DNA of 64,000 bases from [Pseudopropionibacterium] massiliense (lineage in GTDB: Bacteria; Actinomycetota; Actinomycetes; Propionibacteriales; Propionibacteriaceae), in NCBI RefSeq assembly GCF_900607225.1, contig NZ_LR027842.1, positions 92,539-156,538 of the forward strand, read 5' to 3'. The notes beneath the pieces were generated by a model. That model saw only the letters and a program-made list of their open reading frames with translations, ran no database searches and was not told the DNA's origin. The translations under genes and the position numbers were made by a program. Shown here piece by piece: positions 15,734 to 25,250 of this stretch; positions within the stretch are counted from its first letter, which is position 1; each line of letters starts with the position of its first letter.

Positions 15734-16570
15734 ATGAAACCGCACATTTCCGTTTGCATCCCGGTCTATCAAGGGGCGTCAACCCTGGCGGCGACCCTGC
15801 GATCGGTGTTGGCCAGCGAATGCGCCGACTTCGAGGTGGTGATCCGGGACAACGGCTCGACCGACGGCACCGGCGACGTGATCGCCGGTTTCGACGACCC
15901 CCGCATCCGATCCATCCGCTCCGAGGAAACCCTTCCGTTGCCGGCCAACTGGTGTGCGACCGTCGAACAGGCCCGTGGGGAACTGATCAAGGTGGTGTGC
16001 GCCGACGACCTCATCCGTCCGGACTGTCTCGCATCCCAGGCCACGCTCATGGAGGATCCGACGCTCGCCCTCGTCGCGTGCCGCCGCGATTTCATCGACG
16101 GCAACGGCAACGTCCTGACCCGCAACGCGGGCCTACCGGGTCTGCTGGGGCGCCACGGCGTCTCCGAGGTCGCCAGGGTGGCGGTGCGGTTCGGGATCAA
16201 CCCGGTCGGTGAACCCGCGTGCGTGATGTTTCGTCGCCGTGACTACGACGCCATCGGCGGTTTCGACGGTGCGATCGTGTTCGCCATGGACATCGACGCC
16301 TGGCTGCGGATCCTCACCCGCGGGGACATGATCGGCCAACCCGAGGCCCACGCCGCGTTCCGCATGTGGACGGAATCGTTCTCAAGCAGCCACAACCGGC
16401 AGCAACTCGGCGAACACCTCCGATTCCTCAAACAGGTCGCGAACGATCCCCGCTACGAGATCCCGACCGTCCTGCGTCACCTCGCGCCCGCCGCGGCCCA
16501 CGTCTCCTGGCACGCCTGGTCGGCGCGGCAGTGGCTGTGGGGCCGGAGGTCCACGTCCCACGCTGGTTGA
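15734..16570 (+). CDS. Family 2 glycosyltransferase
   Basis: 278 aa GT-A fold enzyme. It opens I-S-V-C-I-P-V-Y-Q-G, has R-D-N-G-S-T-D-G-T near residue 40 and the metal-binding V-C-A-D-D near 95, then G-E-P-A-C and F-A-M-D-I-D in the acceptor region. The start lies after an AGGAGCCC ribosome-binding site. Its TGA stop falls inside a GGTTGAGCC repeat (16563 onward), so the last residues are encoded by repeat DNA; the repeat may have replaced the original 3' end. It is the only plus-strand enzyme at this end of the glycan locus. Confidence 0.9.
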   Translation: MKPHISVCIPVYQGASTLAATLRSVLASECADFEVVIRDNGSTDGTGDVIAGFDDPRIRSIRSEETLPLPANWCATVEQARGELIKVVCADDLIRPDCLASQATLMEDPTLALVACRRDFIDGNGNVLTRNAGLPGLLGRHGVSEVARVAVRFGINPVGEPACVMFRRRDYDAIGGFDGAIVFAMDIDAWLRILTRGDMIGQPEAHAAFRMWTESFSSSHNRQQLGEHLRFLKQVANDPRYEIPTVLRHLAPAAAHVSWHAWSARQWLWGRRSTSHAG

Positions 16571-16745
16571 GCCGGCCTGCGAGCGTCAGCGAGTGGGTCG
16601 TGTCGAAACCATGGCGAGGGAGGCCGGGGTCGGGTGCTGGCTACCGGGCGCCGGGGGTGGTTTCGACTCGGGTCGCTCGTTCCTCGCGCCCCGGCTCAAC
16701 CAGCGTCAGGGAAGGGCGCTCGCGCCCCGGCTCGACCAGCGTCGG
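16563..16745. repeat. Cluster of GGTTGAGCC...GTCGAAACC repeat units
   Basis: One unit (CTGGTTGAGCCGGCCTGCGA to GTCGAAACCAT, 16563-16612), an inverted one (GGTTTCGACTCGG to GGCTCAACCAGCG, 16658-16705) and a partial second arm (to 16742). It sits between convergent 3' ends and may act as a bidirectional terminator. Related units occur at 30121, 30303, 38694, 59508 and 63133. Confidence 0.75.
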
Positions 16746-16756
16746 GGAGTCGTGGG

Positions 16757-18202
16757 TCAGATGGCCTGGAGGCGCCGCAGACCCAGGAAGAACGGCACCA
16801 GGCAGCAGCAGGAGAACGCGAACCGCCCGATCCTCCAGACCGGTTCCTGGGGGGCGAGGACCGATGCGACGCAACCCGCCACCGCCACCACGATCAGCGC
16901 CACCACCGGCCAGGCCACCCGGACGGGGGCGTGACGTCGCGTCACCGCGAGACGCAGCACCACCGCCTGCGCGAGCAGCGCCAGGAAGGTCGCGGCCGCG
17001 GTGCCGTTGAGTCCGAACGGCACGATGAGGGCGAAGGTCGCGGCGATCTTCACCGCCACCGCCACCACCGACGCCCACGCCAACGGCACCGACCAGCGGA
17101 TCGTGATGAGCATCTGGCTGCTCGCGGCCGCCGCCGCGACGGGGAACGCCGCCAACCCGATCAACGCGACCACCGAGACCAGCTCCTCCTGCGCATAGGT
17201 GGCGGGCGCGAAGATCTGCAGCAGCGTCGGGGCGGCGACCGTGACGCCGAGCACCGCCCACGCCACCAGCGAGAACACGCCGTCGCGGGAGGTCGCGATC
17301 ACCCGCCACCGCTGGGTGTCGTCGGCGACGTTCTTCAGGCGCGGCAGCCAGGCGCGGTTGGTGAACGTCAGCATGAGCGTGACGACGTTGCCGATGGTGA
17401 ACGCCACCTGGTAGCGCGCCACCTGCACCTCGCCCAGCATGCGCTGGATGATGAATCGGTCCCCGGCGGTGAGCAGGAAGGTCGACAAACCGGTGAGGGC
17501 CAGCGGGATCCCGAGACGCAGCCCGCGGCGCAGCGTCTCCTTGTCGAACAGGCCCGCCAGCCGCGGCCGGGTCCACGCCAGCCCCAGCACGAGCGCGACC
17601 ACCTGCCCGATGATCCCACCCAGCGCGTACACCTCCGCGGTGCGCTCCCACGTGAACAACAGCACGAGGCCGAACAGCAGACCCCCCACCGTCGAGATCA
17701 GCGACACGGTGGCGAACCGCGCGAACCGGTCCTCGGCCTGCAGCAGCGACAGCGCCAGCATCACCCCCGCGCCGGGCGCGGTCCAGCCCAGCGTGATGAG
17801 CACCAGCGTGTAGCTGGAGAACCCCAGGGCGGGCGCCCACAGCGGAGACAGCAGCGCGATGCCCCCGACGATGACCACGTCGACGGCCAATCCCGCGGCC
17901 AGCAGTCCGCGGGCACGGGCAGGGTCGCGGTCCTCCACCCGCTGCATCTCCAGCGCCTGGTCGAGGCCGAGCACGGTGAGAACGATCAGCAACTGGTAGA
18001 GCGCGATGGCCGCCGACAGCGACCCGAACTCCGCCACCGGCAGCGTGTAGGTGAGCACGGGGGAGACCACCGTCGCCACGACCATCTGCATGGACCAGAT
18101 CACGACGTAGAGCATTCCCCGGCCGAACAGGTCGGAGGTGCCGCCCCTGCCCGTGGCCTTGGCCGTTCCCGCCGGATCGGCGTCCCTCTCCCCGGGGGTC
18201 AT
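16757..18202 (-). CDS. Polysaccharide flippase-like membrane protein (MOP/Wzx type)
   Basis: About 481 aa with roughly 12-14 hydrophobic segments and no large soluble domain, the layout of O-antigen/teichuronic flippases that turn lipid-linked glycans to the outer face. Recognisable features are the early F-G-S-L-S-A-A-I-A-L-Y-Q-L segment and G-D-R-F-I-I-Q-R-M-L-G near the middle. The start is ATG 18202, whose ATGA overlaps the upstream stop; a GTG at 18214 is less likely. It is the last gene of a three-gene run 21209-16757. Confidence 0.88.
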   Translation of the reverse strand: MTPGERDADPAGTAKATGRGGTSDLFGRGMLYVVIWSMQMVVATVVSPVLTYTLPVAEFGSLSAAIALYQLLIVLTVLGLDQALEMQRVEDRDPARARGLLAAGLAVDVVIVGGIALLSPLWAPALGFSSYTLVLITLGWTAPGAGVMLALSLLQAEDRFARFATVSLISTVGGLLFGLVLLFTWERTAEVYALGGIIGQVVALVLGLAWTRPRLAGLFDKETLRRGLRLGIPLALTGLSTFLLTAGDRFIIQRMLGEVQVARYQVAFTIGNVVTLMLTFTNRAWLPRLKNVADDTQRWRVIATSRDGVFSLVAWAVLGVTVAAPTLLQIFAPATYAQEELVSVVALIGLAAFPVAAAAASSQMLITIRWSVPLAWASVVAVAVKIAATFALIVPFGLNGTAAATFLALLAQAVVLRLAVTRRHAPVRVAWPVVALIVVAVAGCVASVLAPQEPVWRIGRFAFSCCCLVPFFLGLRRLQAI

Positions 18203-19056
18203 GGCAGCGGCCACAGGTCCTGCTCGATCCTGTCCAGCAGGGCGGTGGAGTCCTCACGGAACTTGCGGGCGAACAGGACGGGCGAGACCTCCCGGGTGCG
18301 GGCGGCGCGCAGCGCGGGCAGGTCGGTCTCGTCCAGCCACCGCGGGTTGGGGCTGGGTTGTGTGCCCCAGTCGATGTACCACGCGGCCCCCGGCAGGTGG
18401 CTCGACTCCCATCGGGCGCCGAACGCGGGGGAGGTGAGCAGGCTGGGGATCATCGTCTCGTCGGGGATCCACGTCGTGCGGAAGTAGTCGACGAGATCTG
18501 GCCGGGAATCGACGATCTCCAGGATCAGCTCGGCGTGGTGGCGGGCGAGGATCTTCAGTTGCGACCCGCCGGCGGGACGAATCCCCTTCGGCCAGCGCCT
18601 GGGGATCAGCGACCAGACGCGTTTGCGATCCCTGACCCGGTTGCCGAACACGAAACGGTCGTAGCCCCCCATCGGGCCCCAGTGCTTGATCGGCAGCCTG
18701 CGGATCTGGGCCCACGACCTGCCCCGTGCCCGGTCCAAGCGTTCCACGAGTCCCTCGACGTCGACCAGGGGGTAGTCCGCCCCCGTCATCATCACGATGT
18801 GTTGGGCGTCGGTGGTGGCGCACACCTCCCGGTACCCGGCGAGCTCGGCCTCCAACAACCCGAAGGTCGCCCATCCCGAGGAGATCCGCGGCAGCAGCCG
18901 CACCCGCTCGGGAAGTGCAGCGGTGAGCTCGGCGTGCATCTGCGGCGGCACGCCCGCGTCGACGTGCAGGAAGATCGGGAGTCCGTCGAGCGCCCCCACG
19001 AGTCGCCGTAGGAGTTGCGGTTTGTCGTGGGCGAGGAGAACCACTGCGATGCTCAT
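18199..19056 (-). CDS. Core-2/I-branching-type beta-1,6-N-acetylglucosaminyltransferase (GT14)
   Basis: 285 aa. The GT14 pattern is clear: opening I-A-V-V-L-L-A-H-D-K-P-Q-L-L-R-R-L, then F-L-H-V-D-A, M-M-T-G-A-D-Y-P-L, a late W-I-P-D-E-T-M-I-P-S-L-L and S-S-H-L-P-G. It has no signal peptide or membrane span and is therefore cytosolic. Bacterial members transfer a sugar, probably GlcNAc-like, during surface polysaccharide assembly. It overlaps both neighbours by four bases (ATGA), forming a tightly coupled operon. Confidence 0.9.
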   Translation of the reverse strand: MSIAVVLLAHDKPQLLRRLVGALDGLPIFLHVDAGVPPQMHAELTAALPERVRLLPRISSGWATFGLLEAELAGYREVCATTDAQHIVMMTGADYPLVDVEGLVERLDRARGRSWAQIRRLPIKHWGPMGGYDRFVFGNRVRDRKRVWSLIPRRWPKGIRPAGGSQLKILARHHAELILEIVDSRPDLVDYFRTTWIPDETMIPSLLTSPAFGARWESSHLPGAAWYIDWGTQPSPNPRWLDETDLPALRAARTREVSPVLFARKFREDSTALLDRIEQDLWPLP

Positions 19057-21209
19057 GAAACGCTGCTTCCCGGGAGTTCGTACACGGCGACCCCGTCCCC
19101 CTGGTAGGCGACGGTGACCCCCGGTGTGTTCCGGAGCGCCTGTTCGAGGCGGGTCTGGTCGGATGCGAGCAACTGGGCGTAGCGTTCGTCGAAGGCCTTC
19201 ATCCGGTCGCTCACTAACACATAGCGCACCTTCGCCGGCACGGCCATCCAGTGCTTCATGAGCATCGCCAGGTCGGCCTGCGGATCGTAGTCGGCCCCGG
19301 TCGTGGCGGGGTAGACCTCGGTGGTCTTGTCGCGCAGCACCAGTTCCCGGGACAGGTAGAACATGTCCTTCCCGGACAGGCGCAGCGGTTCGGCGAGTTC
19401 ACTGCCGAGCGTGAACACCTGGGTCTCGGGGGTGACGTGTTCCTCCACCCACGCCACGGCCTTCACGTTCTCGGGGTTCATCACCCGGGTGTAGTCCATG
19501 CCGGTGGTGCCGATGACGAACACCGCGGTCAGCGCGACCACACCGGCGTTGCGGACGGGATGCCACGGCACGGTCCAGAACCGTCGTCCCGTCTGTGGCA
19601 GGTTGATGGATCCGATGATCGCGAGCCACGGCAGACAGAACAACGTGACCCGGAAGATGCCCTCCGAGCCGTAGGCGGAGGCCGCGAACAGCCCTGCGGG
19701 ACTCGCCGCGGCCAGTGTGAGACCGATGGTCATGCGGTTGTGGAAACGGAACAACGCCAGCAGGGCGACCACACCGATGCACACGAGCGCGATGGCGGGC
19801 ACCCAGAACGTGATCGTGTTGATCAGGGCCGGGGAGAGGGCGCTGGAACTCGGCCTGGAGGGGGTCTTGAAGTTCGAGAGAATGTTGAACAGCTCGTCGA
19901 GGGACACGTACGACTTCAGCACGCCGCGGTTGAGCAGCGCCCAGACCACGGCGGGCGCGACCAGCACCACCGGCGCCCACCACATCTTCATCAGACGCGC
20001 CACGACCAGGGCGATGCAGATCAGCGTCGCCAGGAAGGGACTGAGCTGGTGGGTGACGCAGGCGGTGACCGACAGCATCAACGCGGCCCAGACCCGCGAC
20101 CACTTCAGGCCCGTGCTGTTGCGCAGCAGGGCCGTGGTGGCGGTCGTCACGAACGCCAGTCCCGCCACCTGGGGGGCGTAGAAGCTGGTGGTGAGGCTGG
20201 AACCGAGCGCGAACACCAGACCCGCCCACCAGGCGCGTTCGTCGTCGACGAAGTAGCGTGCCAGCTGCGCGACCGCGAGGCAGTTCACGCCCGCACCGAC
20301 GGCACCGAACACGGCGGCGTACATCATCAGATCCGGCCAGCCCGCGGCCTGCTGCACCAGTGCGCTGGACGCGAAAAGACCCGAGTAGGCCTGGTAGATC
20401 CCGGCCCCGCGGTCCAGGCCACCATCGGCGATGAGCAGGTTCACGATGCCGAGGTGGCGGGCCGCGACCTGCACCGTCGGTGTGCCGTACATCACGGCCT
20501 GGCTCATGGGGACGACGGTGGCCAGCAGCACGATGCTCCAGCTGCGTCCACCGACGCTGGAGAAGGCCCAGCACACGGCGAACACGATCGCTCCCAGCCC
20601 GAGGAACCACAACGGGCCGGCGGCCAGCGCGGCGCCGTAGAAGGCCGGGGACTGGGGCTGCGCGGCCGCGGTGAGCACCGCGACGAGGAACCCGGCCGTG
20701 GCGAGGCCGATCGGGCCGATCATCGCCCGGCCCGTCCGGCGCATCCACGTCGCCTCCAGGGTCGGCGGTCGTTTGTACGCCACCCACACGGCCACCGCCG
20801 TCGAGGCGACCATGATCAGCGTGGCCATCACCCGCGGATGCCAGAAGCTGGTCAGCGCCATCGGCAACGAGCACAGGATCAGCACCGCGAGGCTGCCGAC
20901 GAACCACGACAGGATCAGGTCGAGACCGTGCAGCCGGTACACCACCCCGATGGCCAGGCCGGGCACGGTGTGCAGCAGGATGGCCACGAGCAGCCCCTGG
21001 AAGCCACCCTGGCCGCCGGTGATCGTCAGCACCGTGCCCACCACCCCGAGGAAGGCGACGAGCAGGGCCACCCAGAACCGGTTCAGCAGGTCCTCGTCGT
21101 TCGTCGAGGCCGATGCGATGGCGACGGGTTCCATTTCCGGGTCGGGAACGATGGAGACACGCGCGGGGATGGTGGGTTTTTCTCCACCCTTCCGGGAGTC
21201 GATGCTCAT
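19053..21209 (-). CDS. Large polytopic membrane protein of the glycan locus
   Basis: 718 aa. A soluble N-terminus (1-40) is followed by about 13-14 hydrophobic segments to residue 540, then a soluble extracytoplasmic C-terminal domain of about 170 aa ending in V-A-V-Y-E-L-P-G. The layout resembles lipid-linked-sugar glycosyltransferases of the GT-C class or polysaccharide polymerases, but I see no decisive motif. The start has a GAGGGG ribosome-binding site. It is first gene of the operon with GT14 and the flippase, so polymerisation or transfer of the flipped glycan is a reasonable guess. Confidence 0.75.
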   Translation of the reverse strand: MSIDSRKGGEKPTIPARVSIVPDPEMEPVAIASASTNDEDLLNRFWVALLVAFLGVVGTVLTITGGQGGFQGLLVAILLHTVPGLAIGVVYRLHGLDLILSWFVGSLAVLILCSLPMALTSFWHPRVMATLIMVASTAVAVWVAYKRPPTLEATWMRRTGRAMIGPIGLATAGFLVAVLTAAAQPQSPAFYGAALAAGPLWFLGLGAIVFAVCWAFSSVGGRSWSIVLLATVVPMSQAVMYGTPTVQVAARHLGIVNLLIADGGLDRGAGIYQAYSGLFASSALVQQAAGWPDLMMYAAVFGAVGAGVNCLAVAQLARYFVDDERAWWAGLVFALGSSLTTSFYAPQVAGLAFVTTATTALLRNSTGLKWSRVWAALMLSVTACVTHQLSPFLATLICIALVVARLMKMWWAPVVLVAPAVVWALLNRGVLKSYVSLDELFNILSNFKTPSRPSSSALSPALINTITFWVPAIALVCIGVVALLALFRFHNRMTIGLTLAAASPAGLFAASAYGSEGIFRVTLFCLPWLAIIGSINLPQTGRRFWTVPWHPVRNAGVVALTAVFVIGTTGMDYTRVMNPENVKAVAWVEEHVTPETQVFTLGSELAEPLRLSGKDMFYLSRELVLRDKTTEVYPATTGADYDPQADLAMLMKHWMAVPAKVRYVLVSDRMKAFDERYAQLLASDQTRLEQALRNTPGVTVAYQGDGVAVYELPGSSVS

Positions 21210-21289
21210 CTGGGATTCCCCTCGTTGCCATGCGCTGGGTCGCGCTGTGTGGGCGGTCGATCATGCCCGTCCTCGGGTAGAGTCACGCC

Positions 21290-22573
21290 ATGCTGGAACA
21301 TCCTATGCACAGCAGCGGAACCCCCGAGTGGGCCGGTGCGGTGTGGGTCGGTCAACTTGATCTTAGCGACGTGACGTCGGCGCCTGCCGGTTCGTCGTTC
21401 GAGCTGTCCGGCGGGTCGGGCTATCGCAGGGCCCGGTTCCTGGTGCGCGAGGGGCAGGCAGTGCGTGGTTTCGTTACCGTCGCCGTGGAGCGGGGGAGGA
21501 TTCGGGTCGATGATCTGCGCAGGTACGTGGAGACGCTTCCAGCAGCCGCACCCGAACCGGAGCCGTTCCGGCCGCCGATCAGCGTGGTGATCTGCACCCG
21601 CGACCGGGGGCGGCTGCTCCGCGACGCGGTCGATTCCGTCCTGGCCAGCGACTACCCGAGTTTCGAGGTCGTGGTGGTCGACAACGCCGGTGCCACGTCC
21701 GAGACCCGCGACGTGGCCCTGCGCCACCCCGACCCCCGGGTGCGCTACGCCCACGAGCCCCTCGCGGGACTCTCCTACGGACGCAACCGGGGTCTGCGGG
21801 TGGCCGTGAACGAGCACGTCGCCTTCATCGACGACGACGTGGTGGTGGACCGTCACTGGTTGACGGGGATCGCACGTGGTTTCGGCCGTGATCCCCACGT
21901 CGGCCTGGTGTGCGGGCTGGTGCCCAGCGGTGAGATCCGCACCCGCACGCAGGCGTGGTTCGATCATCGCGTGACCTGGGCCGAGGCGCGGGAGCCCCGT
22001 GTGTACTCGCTGTCCGCGCCGCCACCGGAGCTGCCGTTGTTCCCTTTCCAGGTCGGCGTTTACGGCACGGGCGCGAACAACGCCGTGACCAGGGCGGCCT
22101 TCGAACACGTCGGCGGGTTCGACGTCACCCTGGGAACCGGGCAACCCACCATGGGGGCGGAGGACATCGACCTGTACCTGCGCATGCTCGCGGCCGGGTA
22201 CTCGATCAGTGTGGAACCCTCGGCCATCACCTGGCACCGTCACCGTTCCGACCTTCCCGCGCTCAGGGCCCAGGCCCGCGGGTACGGCGCCGGGATGGGG
22301 GCGTGGTGCACGAAGATCCTCCTCACGCCGTCGCTGCTGCGCCTGGCGGTGGGGAAGGTGCCGGGCGCGATCTCCAGGATGCGGGCGATCGCGCAGGGTG
22401 GTTCGTCGAATCCGGCCAGCGCCGACGCGGAGTTCGGACTTCCGCAGGGATACACCGCCGCTCTCGGGGCATTGGAGATGCGCAGTGCCCTCACCGGTCC
22501 CTTCCGTTACGTCCAGGCGTGTCTGGGTAAATGGCGCAACCGTTGGCTGGCGGGGGCGAGGGCGTCCGGGTAG
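21290..22573 (+). CDS. Family 2 glycosyltransferase with N-terminal extension
   Basis: 427 aa. Residues 1-95 are an extension of unknown role. The GT-A domain opens I-S-V-V-I-C-T-R-D-R-G, has V-V-V-D-N-A-G-A-T, and the F-I-D-D-D-V-V-V-D metal motif near residue 182. The later G-A-N-N-A-V-T-R and M-G-A-E-D-I-D-L-Y-L-R-M acceptor motif are intact. TAGAGT at 21278-21283 lies six bases before the ATG, suggesting a leaderless transcript. The last 83 bases overlap the end of the convergent methyltransferase gene (22491-23636). Confidence 0.92.
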   Translation: MLEHPMHSSGTPEWAGAVWVGQLDLSDVTSAPAGSSFELSGGSGYRRARFLVREGQAVRGFVTVAVERGRIRVDDLRRYVETLPAAAPEPEPFRPPISVVICTRDRGRLLRDAVDSVLASDYPSFEVVVVDNAGATSETRDVALRHPDPRVRYAHEPLAGLSYGRNRGLRVAVNEHVAFIDDDVVVDRHWLTGIARGFGRDPHVGLVCGLVPSGEIRTRTQAWFDHRVTWAEAREPRVYSLSAPPPELPLFPFQVGVYGTGANNAVTRAAFEHVGGFDVTLGTGQPTMGAEDIDLYLRMLAAGYSISVEPSAITWHRHRSDLPALRAQARGYGAGMGAWCTKILLTPSLLRLAVGKVPGAISRMRAIAQGGSSNPASADAEFGLPQGYTAALGALEMRSALTGPFRYVQACLGKWRNRWLAGARASG

Positions 22574-23636
22574 GACCTGCCCCGAGCAGCGCGATCCGGC
22601 CCGTGAGCCGGGGATGCGTGGCCAGCAGTTCGTCGTGGAGGTCCGGCAGCAGGAGCAGCACCTCCCCGGGATCGGCCGCGACGAGTTCTGCCGGGCTGAT
22701 CACGGGAATGCGGCTCCCGGGCATGCAGCGTCCCTGCTTGGCCGGTGACGCATCCCCGACCGCGAGGATCGCGCCGGCCGCATCCCCCACCATCGCAAGC
22801 TCCGCGACGGCCTTCGACGCGGCACCGTAGGCGAACAGACGCGTACCCGCGGCGCGGTGGCCCTCCAGGTAGGTGCGCAGCCGCGTCGTCGAGACCGAGA
22901 CCGCCTCCGCCAGGCACGCGAGCCCCTCCGGGGTCGCCAATCCCCGCCGGGACTCGTCGTCGTAGGCGGCCAGCAGGTCGGCGTCGGGACGCCCGCCGCG
23001 GCTGGCGAGCACCACCGCGACCCCGCCGTAGAGGTCGTAGCGCAGCACACTGGTGGGCGTGATCCCGACCGTGCCGAGCGCGGTCCTCAGCGACGTGAGG
23101 GTGAAGTAGCCGTGATGGCCGTGGCGCAGCGCGGTCCAGGAGCGTTGTGCGACGACGTCGCCGAGCGGCTGGATGAGGAAGACCGCCAGGCCGTCGTCGG
23201 CGAGCGCCTCGGCGTGGCGGGCCAGGGTGGCCGGGAGGTCGCGTTCGTGCATCAGCCCGAAGCTGTCCACCACCAGGTCCGCGGGCCCGTCGGTCGGGGT
23301 CAGGTCGAGCAGCGGCAGCCAGCTGCCGCCGTGCGGGGACCCGAACTCGACGACCGTGGCCCGGCCGTCGAGGTGCCCGAGCCGTCCCAGGTCCGCGACC
23401 GCCCGGCGGGCCTGGTCGACGACCGCCCGCGGCTCCGGCACCGCGACCTCCGGTTCGGTGGTGTCGTCGGCGTCGAGCTGCGCCAGCCCGCAGCCGGTGC
23501 ACAGCCGCATCGCCAGCGCGTGGGTGGGGTCGGGCAGTGGGTCGGTGGGCAGCGGCCAGTGCCGCGGTGACGGCTGGGCACCCAGGTCGAGCACGATCAC
23601 ACCCTCACCGGAGCCGCACAGGATGCACTCAGCCAC
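22491..23636 (-). CDS. SAM-dependent sugar C-methyltransferase-like protein
   Basis: 381 aa from GTG 23636, preceded by GGAGAAGGAG. N-terminal zinc-binding cysteines C-I-L-C (about 4-7) and C-T-G-C (about 50-53) match the putative zinc domain of NDP-sugar C-3 methyltransferases (NovU/TylCIII type). The middle has V-V-E-F-G-S-P-H-G-G, a weakened SAM motif I (the family usually reads E-x-G-x-N-D-G). The C-terminal C-methyltransferase domain has Y-G-A-A-S-K-A near residue 270 and P-G-S-R-I-P-V-I-S-P. The altered SAM loop could mean reduced activity. It is the second of two paralogues in the locus (the other is 26628-27872). Confidence 0.85.
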   Translation of the reverse strand: MAECILCGSGEGVIVLDLGAQPSPRHWPLPTDPLPDPTHALAMRLCTGCGLAQLDADDTTEPEVAVPEPRAVVDQARRAVADLGRLGHLDGRATVVEFGSPHGGSWLPLLDLTPTDGPADLVVDSFGLMHERDLPATLARHAEALADDGLAVFLIQPLGDVVAQRSWTALRHGHHGYFTLTSLRTALGTVGITPTSVLRYDLYGGVAVVLASRGGRPDADLLAAYDDESRRGLATPEGLACLAEAVSVSTTRLRTYLEGHRAAGTRLFAYGAASKAVAELAMVGDAAGAILAVGDASPAKQGRCMPGSRIPVISPAELVAADPGEVLLLLPDLHDELLATHPRLTGRIALLGAGPTRTPSPPPANGCAIYPDTPGRNGRDR

Positions 23637-23667
23637 GTCGTGTCTCCTTCTCCGGCATGATGAGGGC

Positions 23668-24219
23668 ATGGAGGTACGCGAAACCGGCATCGACGGGGTG
23701 CTGACGTTCGTTCCCCGGCCGCGCCGCGACGACCGGGGGGTGTTCACCCGCACCTTCGACGCGGCCGTCGGCGCGCGCCACGGGGTGGTCTTCGGCGAGC
23801 ACACCCAGGATTCCCAGTCGCGGTCGGCCCCCGGTGTGCTGCGCGGCCTGCACGGCAGGTCGGGGGAGGGCGAGGCCAAACTCATGCGGGTCTCCGCCGG
23901 CGCGGTGCTCGGCGTCGTGGTGGACGCGCGATGTGGGTCGGCGACCTTCGGGTCCCACGTCTCGCTGCTGCTCGACGACCACGACTTCGTCGCGGTGTGG
24001 ATTCCCGCCGGATGTCTCAGTGGATTCCAGGTGCTGCGCGGCCCGGCGGACGTGCAGTACCGCATCGATCGGCCCCACGACCCGGCCGAGGACGTCGCGG
24101 TGCGATACGACGACCCGGACCTCGGGATCGCGTGGCGTCCCGGGGAGCCGGTGGTGAGCGAACGCGACCTCGGGGCGGGTTCCTGGGCGGACCTGGTGGC
24201 CCGGCTCCGCGGATCCTGA
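23668..24219 (+). CDS. RmlC-like sugar 3,5-epimerase family protein
   Basis: 183 aa cupin of the dTDP-4-dehydrorhamnose 3,5-epimerase family. Key segments: D-D-R-G-V-F-T-R-T-F near 22-31, V-L-R-G-L-H with the catalytic His near 63, and V-W-I-P-A-G-C-L-S-G-F. In canonical RmlC this last stretch is usually P-x-G-F-A-H-G-F, so G-C-L-S-G-F is a departure and substrate or epimerisation position may differ. It is divergent from the methyltransferase at 22491-23636 and ends 11 bases from the convergent epimerase gene. CATGAT six bases before the ATG could be a leaderless -10. Confidence 0.85.
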   Translation: MEVRETGIDGVLTFVPRPRRDDRGVFTRTFDAAVGARHGVVFGEHTQDSQSRSAPGVLRGLHGRSGEGEAKLMRVSAGAVLGVVVDARCGSATFGSHVSLLLDDHDFVAVWIPAGCLSGFQVLRGPADVQYRIDRPHDPAEDVAVRYDDPDLGIAWRPGEPVVSERDLGAGSWADLVARLRGS

Positions 24220-24230
24220 GAGTCGCGGCC

Positions 24231-25250
24231 TCATGTCGCGGCCCGGAGCCCGGCGTCGATCCGGGAGGACTCCTGTAGTTCCCGGATCCGGGCGAGCCGG
24301 ACGAACCGGTGGGTGAACAGGTCCTCGGTCATGCCGTGGTCGCGGTAGGCGGCCACCAGCTCGCGGGCCCCGTCGGCGATGCTGCGGCGCATGTTCGCGC
24401 CCGGCAGCAGGCGGCGCAGCCGGGAGAAGTCCACCCGGTAGGAGCGCGGATCGTTGCCGGCCTCGCCGGTGATCCGCACCGCCGCTCCCGTCTCGGCGGC
24501 GACGATCTCCGCGATCTCCGCGACGGTGACGTTGTTGGTCTCGGTGCCGACGTTGATCTTCTCGCCCCGCACGTCGTCGGCGGGCGCAGCCAGCGCGGCC
24601 GCGAACACCTCGGCGATGTCGGCGGCGTGCACGAGCGGCCGCCACGGGGTGCCGTCGGAGAGCACCAGCACCTCCCCCGACAGCAGCGCGTACCCGACGA
24701 GGTTGTTGAGCACGATGTCGGCGCGCAGCCGCGGGGAGAAACCGAAGGCGGTGGCGTTGCGCAGCGAGACGGTGCAGAAGTCCGCGTCGGTGAGCTCGTC
24801 GAGATCCGACTCGACCCGCCCCTTGCTGATCGCGTACGGGGTGCCCGGCGCCGGGTCGGCGCCCCCCGCGACGAGCCCGTCGCCCGCCGCGCCGTAGACG
24901 CTGCACGTCGAGGAGTACAGGAACCGGCCCACGCCCGCCTGTTTCGCGAGCCGCGCCAGCCGCACCGAGGCCGCGTGGTTGATGTCGTAGGTGATCTCGG
25001 GGGCGAGATGACCGAGGGGATCGTTCGACAACGCGGCGAGGTGGACGACCGCGTCGAACCCCTCCAGGTCGGCGGCGGTCACGTCCCGCAGGTCGAGTCG
25101 CATGCCGGGCGGGTCGGTGGGGGCGGGGCCGAGCACGCAGTCGGCGAACCAGCCGACGTCGAGGCCGGTGACCTCGTGGCCCGCGGCCCGCAGCACCGGG
25201 GCCATGACGGTGCCGAGGTAGCCCTGGTGGCCGGTGAGCAGGACCTTCAT
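24231..25250 (-). CDS. NAD-dependent epimerase/dehydratase (extended SDR)
   Basis: 339 aa. Rossmann motif G-H-Q-G-Y-L-G at 7-13, L-A-A-L-S near 73, catalytic Y-A-I-S-K (Tyr 139, Lys 143) and R-N-A-T-A-F-G beyond it. R-P-L-V-H-A-A-D-I-A near 230 is typical of sugar-nucleotide epimerases/dehydratases. Gene order suggests it works on the CDP- or NDP-sugar made by the RfbF-like enzyme. The start overlaps the previous stop as ATGA, so it is co-translated with the PIG-L gene. Exact substrate is not readable from sequence. Confidence 0.9.
   Translation of the reverse strand: MKVLLTGHQGYLGTVMAPVLRAAGHEVTGLDVGWFADCVLGPAPTDPPGMRLDLRDVTAADLEGFDAVVHLAALSNDPLGHLAPEITYDINHAASVRLARLAKQAGVGRFLYSSTCSVYGAAGDGLVAGGADPAPGTPYAISKGRVESDLDELTDADFCTVSLRNATAFGFSPRLRADIVLNNLVGYALLSGEVLVLSDGTPWRPLVHAADIAEVFAAALAAPADDVRGEKINVGTETNNVTVAEIAEIVAAETGAAVRITGEAGNDPRSYRVDFSRLRRLLPGANMRRSIADGARELVAAYRDHGMTEDLFTHRFVRLARIRELQESSRIDAGLRAAT

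Noticed and set aside
19251-21374. 707-codon plus-strand open frame opposite the large membrane protein
   Set aside because: Composition rich in His/Arg/Gln/Gly and no motif; the opposite strand encodes clear membrane helices.
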